Source: Noviherbaspirillum aridicola
Lineage (GTDB): Bacteria; Pseudomonadota; Gammaproteobacteria; Burkholderiales; Burkholderiaceae_D
Length of the DNA: 64,000 nucleotides
Assembly (NCBI RefSeq): GCF_019656455.1
Contig: NZ_BPMK01000013.1
Coordinates: forward strand, 1-64,000
Reading direction: 5' to 3'
Program-made: the position numbers and the translations under genes
Notes under the pieces: generated by a model
The model's database searches: none
Seen by the model: the letters and a program-made list of their open reading frames with translations, nothing else
What the model was told of the DNA's origin: nothing
In this document: positions 59,415-64,000 of the stretch, piece by piece
Position numbering within the stretch: the stretch's first letter is position 1
Layout: each line of letters starts with the position of its first letter

Positions 59415-60155
59415 CTACAAATACGCGCCGGTTTGCTTGTTGCTGTCGGCGCTGAGCAACTCCGCGTTGGCTTCATAGAACGCGAAGATCGCTTCCACCA
59501 CATTGGCCGGCTCATCGATCAGCTGCACCAGGTTCATGTCCTCGGGCGCGATCATGCCTTCCGCGACGAGGCGCTCGCGCATCCAGTCCAGCAGGCCGCG
59601 CCAGAAGGACGTGCCCACCAGGATGATCGGAATGCGGCGCGTCTTGCGCGTCTGGATCAGCGTCAGCGCTTCGAAGAATTCATCCAGCGTGCCGAATCCG
59701 CCGGGCAGGACCACGTAGGCATCCGCGTATTTGACGAAGGCAACCTTGCGCGCGAAGAAGTGGCGGAAGCTCACCGAGATGTTCTGCCAGGCGTTGCTGA
59801 CCTGTTCATGCGGCAGTTCGATGTTGAGGCCCACCGAGGCCGACTTGCCTTCGAACGCGCCCTTGTTGGCCGCTTCCATGATGCCCGGGCCGCCGCCGGA
59901 GATGACCGCCAGTCCTTCGTCGGACAGACGGCGGGCGATGTCGAGGCAGGTCTGATAGTAGGGATGGTCCGGCTTGATGCGGGCGGAGCCGAAGATGGAT
60001 ACCGCCGGGCGCAGCTCGGACAGGCGTTCGGTCGACTCGATAAACTCTGCCATAATCGTGAGCATATGCCACGACTCGCGCGCCTTTTTCGCGGTCGCGC
60101 GTTCCAGGTCTGCCACCTGCCGCAGCCGCGGTACGTTTTTTCCTTTTGACACCAT
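59415..60155 (-). CDS. LOG family protein (cytokinin riboside 5'-monophosphate phosphoribohydrolase-like)
   Basis: A 246-residue Rossmann-fold protein of the TIGR00730/LOG family. Nucleotide-binding SGGGPGIMEAANKGAF and the signature PGGFGTLDEFFE near residue 152 are intact. Family members release the base from AMP-type nucleotides; the physiological role in non-plant bacteria is not known. The long start at 60155 touches the polA start codon on the other strand (CATATG); a Met at 60065 is an alternative. Confidence 0.87.
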   Translation of the reverse strand: MVSKGKNVPRLRQVADLERATAKKARESWHMLTIMAEFIESTERLSELRPAVSIFGSARIKPDHPYYQTCLDIARRLSDEGLAVISGGGPGIMEAANKGAFEGKSASVGLNIELPHEQVSNAWQNISVSFRHFFARKVAFVKYADAYVVLPGGFGTLDEFFEALTLIQTRKTRRIPIILVGTSFWRGLLDWMRERLVAEGMIAPEDMNLVQLIDEPANVVEAIFAFYEANAELLSADSNKQTGAYL

Positions 60156-62909
60156 ATGAACAAAACCCTGTTGTTAGTGGACGGCTCCAGCTACCTCTAT
60201 CGCGCCTTCCATGCGATGCCCGACCTGCGCAACGCGGAAGGTGCGCCGACCGGGGCCATCTACGGCATGATCAACATGCTGCGCAGGCTGCGCAATGACT
60301 ATCCGGCAGCATACCTTGCGTGCGTATTCGATGCAAAAGGCAAGACCTTCCGCGACGACATCTACCCCGAATACAAGGCGCACCGGCCGCCCATGCCGGA
60401 AGACCTGGCGCGCCAGGTCGAGCCCATCCACGAGGCGGTGCGCGCGCTCGGCTGGCCGATCCTGATGGTCGACGGCGTCGAGGCCGACGACGTGATCGGC
60501 ACGCTCGCGCGGCAGGCGGTCGAGCACGGCATGGAAGCCGTGGTCTCCACCGGCGACAAGGACATGGCGCAGCTGGTCAACGACCACGTCACGCTGATCA
60601 ACACCATGTCCAACGAAAAGCTCGACCGCGCCGGCGTGATCGAGAAGTTCGGCGTGCCGCCGGAGCGCATCATCGACTACCTGACCCTGATCGGCGACAC
60701 CGTCGACAACGTGCCCGGCGTGGCCAAGGTCGGACCCAAGACCGCGGTCAAGTGGCTGACCCAGTACGGTTCGCTCGACAACATCATCGAAAAGGCAGGC
60801 GAGATCGGCGGCGCGGTCGGCGAAAACCTGCGCAAGGCGCTCGACTGGCTGCCCACCGGCCGCAAGCTGATCACCATCCGCCAGGACTGCGACCTGGTGG
60901 CGCACATGGTGTCGATACCCGAGTCGCTGGTGGCCAGGCCGATGGACAAGGAGGCGATGGTCGACTTCTTCAAGCGCTACGGTTTCAAGACCTGGCTGCG
61001 CGAGCTTGCCGGCGATGCCGCCGTGGCCGCGCCGGCGCCGAAGACCGAATCGCAGGGCGGGCTGTTCGACGCGCCGGCGGCGCAGGCACCGGCCGCGCCC
61101 GTCGCCACCGAATACGAGACCGTGCTGACCGACGAACAGCTCGACCGCTGGCTGCGCGAGATCGACGCCGCGCCGCTGACCGCGCTCGACACCGAAACCA
61201 CGTCGCTCGAGCCCATGCGCGCGCAGCTGGTCGGCATCTCGCTCAGCTGCACGCCCGGGCGCGCGGCCTATATCCCCGTCGCCCACCGCTATCCGGACGC
61301 CCCGCAGCAGCTGTCGCGCGAGCACGTGCTGGAAAAGCTGCGCGGCTGGCTGGAGAATCCGGACAAGCCCAAGCTCGGCCAAAACCTGAAGTACGACAGC
61401 CATGTGTTCGCCAACCACGGCGTCAACCTGCGCGGCATCGTGCACGACACGCTGCTGCAGTCCTATGTGTTCGAGTCCCATCGCAGCCACGACATGGACA
61501 GCCTGGCGCTGCGCCATCTGAACCGCAGGACGGTCAGCTACGAAGAAGTGTGCGGCAAGGGCGCCTCGCAGATCTGTTTCGACGAGGTGGCGCTGGATCG
61601 CGCGACGGAATACGCGGCGGAAGATGCGGACGTTACGCTGCAGCTGCACCAGGCGATGTGGCCGCAGGTGGCGGGCAACCCCGGCCTGACCTTCGTCTAT
61701 GAAAAGATCGAAGTGCCGACGGCCGTGGTGCTGCAGAAGATCGAGCGCAACGGCGTGCTGGTCGATACCGCGCTGCTGGCGACGCAGTCGCATGAACTCG
61801 GCACCCGCATGCTGGAGATCGAGAAGCAGGCCTATGAGCTGGCCGGGCAGCCATTCAATCTGAACTCGCCCAAGCAGATCGGCGAGATCTTCTTCGACCG
61901 GCTGAAGCTGCCGGTCGTGAAGAAAACCCCGAGCGGCACCCCGTCCACCGACGAGGAAGTGCTGCAGAAGCTGGCGGAGGACTATCCGCTGCCGAAGCTG
62001 CTGCTCGACTACCGGGGCCTGTCCAAGCTCAAGTCCACCTATACCGACAAGCTGCCGAGGATGGTCAACCCGGACACCGGCCGGGTGCACACCAATTACG
62101 CGCAGGCGGTGGCGGTGACCGGCCGCCTCGCCTCCAACGATCCCAACCTGCAGAACATCCCGGTGCGCACCGCCGAGGGCCGGCGCATCCGCGAAGCCTT
62201 CATCGCGCCGCCGGGAAGCGTGATCGTGTCGGCCGACTATTCGCAGATCGAACTGCGCATCATGGCCCACATCTCGGGCGATGAAAACCTGCTGCGCGCC
62301 TTCGCCGAGGGCGAGGATGTGCACCGGGCGACCGCCGCCGAAATCTTCGGCGTGGCGCCGGCGGACGTCGACAACGAACAGCGGCGCTATGCGAAGGTGA
62401 TCAACTTCGGTCTCATCTACGGCATGAGCGCTTTCGGCCTGGCGAGCAATCTCGGCATCGAGCGTTCCGCCGCGCAGATGTACATCGACAAATACTTCCA
62501 GCGCTATCCGGGCGTGGCGCAGTACATGGCCGACACCCGCACCCAGGCCAAGGCGCACGGCTACGTGGAAACGGTGTTCGGCCGCCGCCTGTGGCTGCCC
62601 GAGATCAATTCGCCCAACGGCCCGCGCCGGCAGGGCGCCGAGCGCGCCGCCATCAACGCGCCGATGCAGGGTACGGCGGCCGACCTGATCAAGCTGTCGA
62701 TGATCGCCGTGCAGGACTGGCTGGAGCGCGAGCAGATGGCCACGCGCATGGTCATGCAGGTGCATGACGAACTGGTGTTCGAAGTGCCCGAGGCGGAGCT
62801 CGACAGGGTGCGCGAGACGCTGCCGGGATTGATGCGCGGCGTGGGCCAGCTCAGGGTGCCGCTGATCGCCGAAGTGGGCGTCGGCCGCAACTGGGAGGAA
62901 GCGCACTGA
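60156..62909 (+). CDS. polA: DNA polymerase I
   Basis: A 917-residue polymerase with all three domains. The 5' nuclease (1-290) has LLVDGSSYLYRAFHA and VSTGDKDMAQLV. The 3'-5' exonuclease (about 320-510) keeps the acidic residues in ALDTETTSLEP and YAAEDADVTLQLH. The polymerase domain has SADYSQIELRIMAH, KVINFGLIYGMSAFG and MQVHDELVFE. It is used for Okazaki-fragment maturation and repair. The start codon abuts that of the LOG gene, and no clear ribosome site is seen. Confidence 0.96.
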   Translation: MNKTLLLVDGSSYLYRAFHAMPDLRNAEGAPTGAIYGMINMLRRLRNDYPAAYLACVFDAKGKTFRDDIYPEYKAHRPPMPEDLARQVEPIHEAVRALGWPILMVDGVEADDVIGTLARQAVEHGMEAVVSTGDKDMAQLVNDHVTLINTMSNEKLDRAGVIEKFGVPPERIIDYLTLIGDTVDNVPGVAKVGPKTAVKWLTQYGSLDNIIEKAGEIGGAVGENLRKALDWLPTGRKLITIRQDCDLVAHMVSIPESLVARPMDKEAMVDFFKRYGFKTWLRELAGDAAVAAPAPKTESQGGLFDAPAAQAPAAPVATEYETVLTDEQLDRWLREIDAAPLTALDTETTSLEPMRAQLVGISLSCTPGRAAYIPVAHRYPDAPQQLSREHVLEKLRGWLENPDKPKLGQNLKYDSHVFANHGVNLRGIVHDTLLQSYVFESHRSHDMDSLALRHLNRRTVSYEEVCGKGASQICFDEVALDRATEYAAEDADVTLQLHQAMWPQVAGNPGLTFVYEKIEVPTAVVLQKIERNGVLVDTALLATQSHELGTRMLEIEKQAYELAGQPFNLNSPKQIGEIFFDRLKLPVVKKTPSGTPSTDEEVLQKLAEDYPLPKLLLDYRGLSKLKSTYTDKLPRMVNPDTGRVHTNYAQAVAVTGRLASNDPNLQNIPVRTAEGRRIREAFIAPPGSVIVSADYSQIELRIMAHISGDENLLRAFAEGEDVHRATAAEIFGVAPADVDNEQRRYAKVINFGLIYGMSAFGLASNLGIERSAAQMYIDKYFQRYPGVAQYMADTRTQAKAHGYVETVFGRRLWLPEINSPNGPRRQGAERAAINAPMQGTAADLIKLSMIAVQDWLEREQMATRMVMQVHDELVFEVPEAELDRVRETLPGLMRGVGQLRVPLIAEVGVGRNWEEAH

Positions 62910-62953
62910 AGACGCCTCGATGGCGCTTTCACGGTGCTTTCGCGGTGCATTCA

Positions 62954-62971
62954 GGGCCCGCGCGCGGGCCC
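62954..62971 (+). other. GC-rich palindrome after polA, possible weak terminator
   Basis: GGGCCCGCGCGCGGGCCC is a perfect 18-base palindrome 44 bases after the polA stop; only a short CTTTTGC tract follows some bases later. Confidence 0.35.
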
Positions 62972-63044
62972 GCTCGCGCTTTTGCAAACTCTGCTATGTT
63001 ACGAATCCGCTGTTGTGTATTGAACCACTCTTGGGGAGGAATGC

Positions 63045-63929
63045 ATGCTGATAGCAAAGGAAGATTTCGATAGTCTCGTGGGCAGGTCGGCGCTGGCCGA
63101 CGGCGTCGATCGACGCGGCTTCATCAAGACCGCGCTCGGCACCGGTTTCGCCGCCGCGGTGCTGCCGGTGGCCGCGCAGAACGTGATCAGGACCGATACG
63201 ACCGGCCTGTCCGCGGGCGAGACCAGCATCAATGTCGGCGGCCAGCAGGTGCCGCTGTACTACGCCCGGCCGGAGGGCAAGAAGAACGTGCCGGTGGTGC
63301 TGGTGATCTCCGAAATCTTCGGCGTGCACGAGCATATCGCCGACGTCGCGCGCCGCTTCGCCAAACTCGGCTACCTCGCGCTGGCGCCGGACCTGTTCGA
63401 GCGCCAGGGCGACCCGACCAAGTACACCAGCATCCCCGAGCTGATGAAGGAGATCATCGCCAGGACGCCGGATGCGCAGGTGATGGGCGACCTCGATGCC
63501 TGCGTCGCCTGGGCCAAGGCCAACGGCGGCGACACCAGCAAGCTCGGCATCACCGGCTTCTGCTGGGGCGGCCGCATCACCTGGCTGTATTCGGCCCATA
63601 ACCCGGCGGTCAGGGCCGGCGTCGCCTGGTACGGGCGCCTGGTCGGCGACAAGACCGAGCTCACGCCGCGCCACCCGGTCGATATCGCCGCCAGCCTGAA
63701 GACCCCGGTGCTCGGCCTGTATGCCGGCAAGGACGCCGGGATTCCGCTCGATTCGGTGGAAAAGATGAAGGCCGAACTCGCAAAGGGATCGAGCAAGTCC
63801 GAGTTCATCGTCTTCCCCAATGCCGGCCATGCCTTCCATGCCGACTACCGTCCGAGCTACGTCGCCGCCGACGCGGAAGAGGGCTGGAAGCGCTGCGTCG
63901 AATGGTTCAGGCGCCATCTCGAGGCCTGA
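63045..63929 (+). CDS. Dienelactone hydrolase family protein with Tat signal
   Basis: A 294-residue alpha/beta hydrolase. The nucleophile Cys is in GFCWGG near residue 171, Asp in AGKDAGI near 226 and His in GHAFH near 264, the dienelactone hydrolase triad. Residues 23-28 are RRGFIK followed by a hydrophobic stretch to VAAQ, a twin-arginine signal, unusual in standing 22 residues from the N terminus. If used, the enzyme is exported folded to the periplasm. The substrate is unknown. GGGGAGG precedes the start and a terminator follows. Confidence 0.88.
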   Translation: MLIAKEDFDSLVGRSALADGVDRRGFIKTALGTGFAAAVLPVAAQNVIRTDTTGLSAGETSINVGGQQVPLYYARPEGKKNVPVVLVISEIFGVHEHIADVARRFAKLGYLALAPDLFERQGDPTKYTSIPELMKEIIARTPDAQVMGDLDACVAWAKANGGDTSKLGITGFCWGGRITWLYSAHNPAVRAGVAWYGRLVGDKTELTPRHPVDIAASLKTPVLGLYAGKDAGIPLDSVEKMKAELAKGSSKSEFIVFPNAGHAFHADYRPSYVAADAEEGWKRCVEWFRRHLEA

Positions 63930-63953
63930 TCCTTCCGCGTTTGCCTGCATCGC

Positions 63954-63979
63954 ATCCCGGCGTTCGCGCCGGGATTTTT
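63954..63979 (+). terminator. Intrinsic terminator after the dienelactone hydrolase gene
   Basis: ATCCCGGCG (63954-63962) pairs with CGCCGGGAT (63967-63975) around the tetraloop TTCG, followed by T's. Confidence 0.92.
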
Positions 63980-64000
63980 CTTGGGCGCTCCGCCTGCCGG

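Noticed and set aside
60174-62987. 937-codon minus-strand frame opposite polA
   Set aside because: Low-complexity, His/Arg/Val-rich translation typical of an antisense shadow; no motif and no ribosome site.

Overview
The window is chromosomal DNA of a GC-rich betaproteobacterium, most likely of the order Burkholderiales and possibly the family Oxalobacteraceae. The pointers are gene order and content: coq7/OsmC/sRNA/rplM-rpsI/argC/bactofilin/erpA/anmK/M23 peptidase/tyrS, then dusB-fis-purH-ruvC-ruvA-ruvB, thrB-DUF2782-LOG-polA, two Burkholderia-type trimeric porins, and a BPSS1780-type membrane protein. I could not run a database search, so genus is not claimed. No prophage, transposase, CRISPR array or tRNA was seen; this is mostly core genome.

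Layout. 1-113 is the 3' end of a 5S rRNA gene and its terminator. 247-9256 is mixed metabolism: a PagL-like lipid A deacylase, an SMP-30 lactonase divergent from a beta-hydroxyacid dehydrogenase, DUF3047 and DUF2891 proteins, an M20 amidohydrolase, a molybdopterin oxidoreductase and a lipoprotein peptidase. 9439-13528 holds fadD, a YciA-type thioesterase and an Atm1-type ABC exporter. 13582-20390 is a glutamate unit: a LysR regulator, glutamate dehydrogenase, two tandem periplasmic binding proteins and gltJKL. 20431-25871 has pyrC, DUF3025, two porins and coq7. 25887-34908 is the conserved translation/arginine/envelope block. 34949-42311 runs PEBP, phosphatase, dusB-fis, purH and the ruvCAB resolvasome. 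42548-47040 has a hydratase, DUF2147 and valS. 47101-51617 is a TPP-riboswitch-controlled thiCSGDE operon. 51629-63979 has a LysR/cupin pair, uvrD, a REP/BIME block, an HD-GYP phosphodiesterase, thrB, polA and a Tat-type dienelactone hydrolase.

The most interesting non-coding signals are: (1) a self-contained small-RNA gene at about 26510-26645 with its own promoter, a strong 5' hairpin, two CTCCTCC anti-Shine-Dalgarno copies and an intrinsic terminator; (2) REP elements at three intergenic sites whose hairpin stems vary by compensatory changes and which carry the GTAG foot typical of RAYT-mobilised REPs, including a tandem BIME block at 55404-55695; (3) a long-range 16-nt inverted repeat that folds the whole fis-purH spacer; and (4) an apparent Shine-Dalgarno-sequestering platform below the TPP riboswitch. 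ORF starts were moved in many genes to fit ribosome binding sites and family length; these choices are noted entry by entry.
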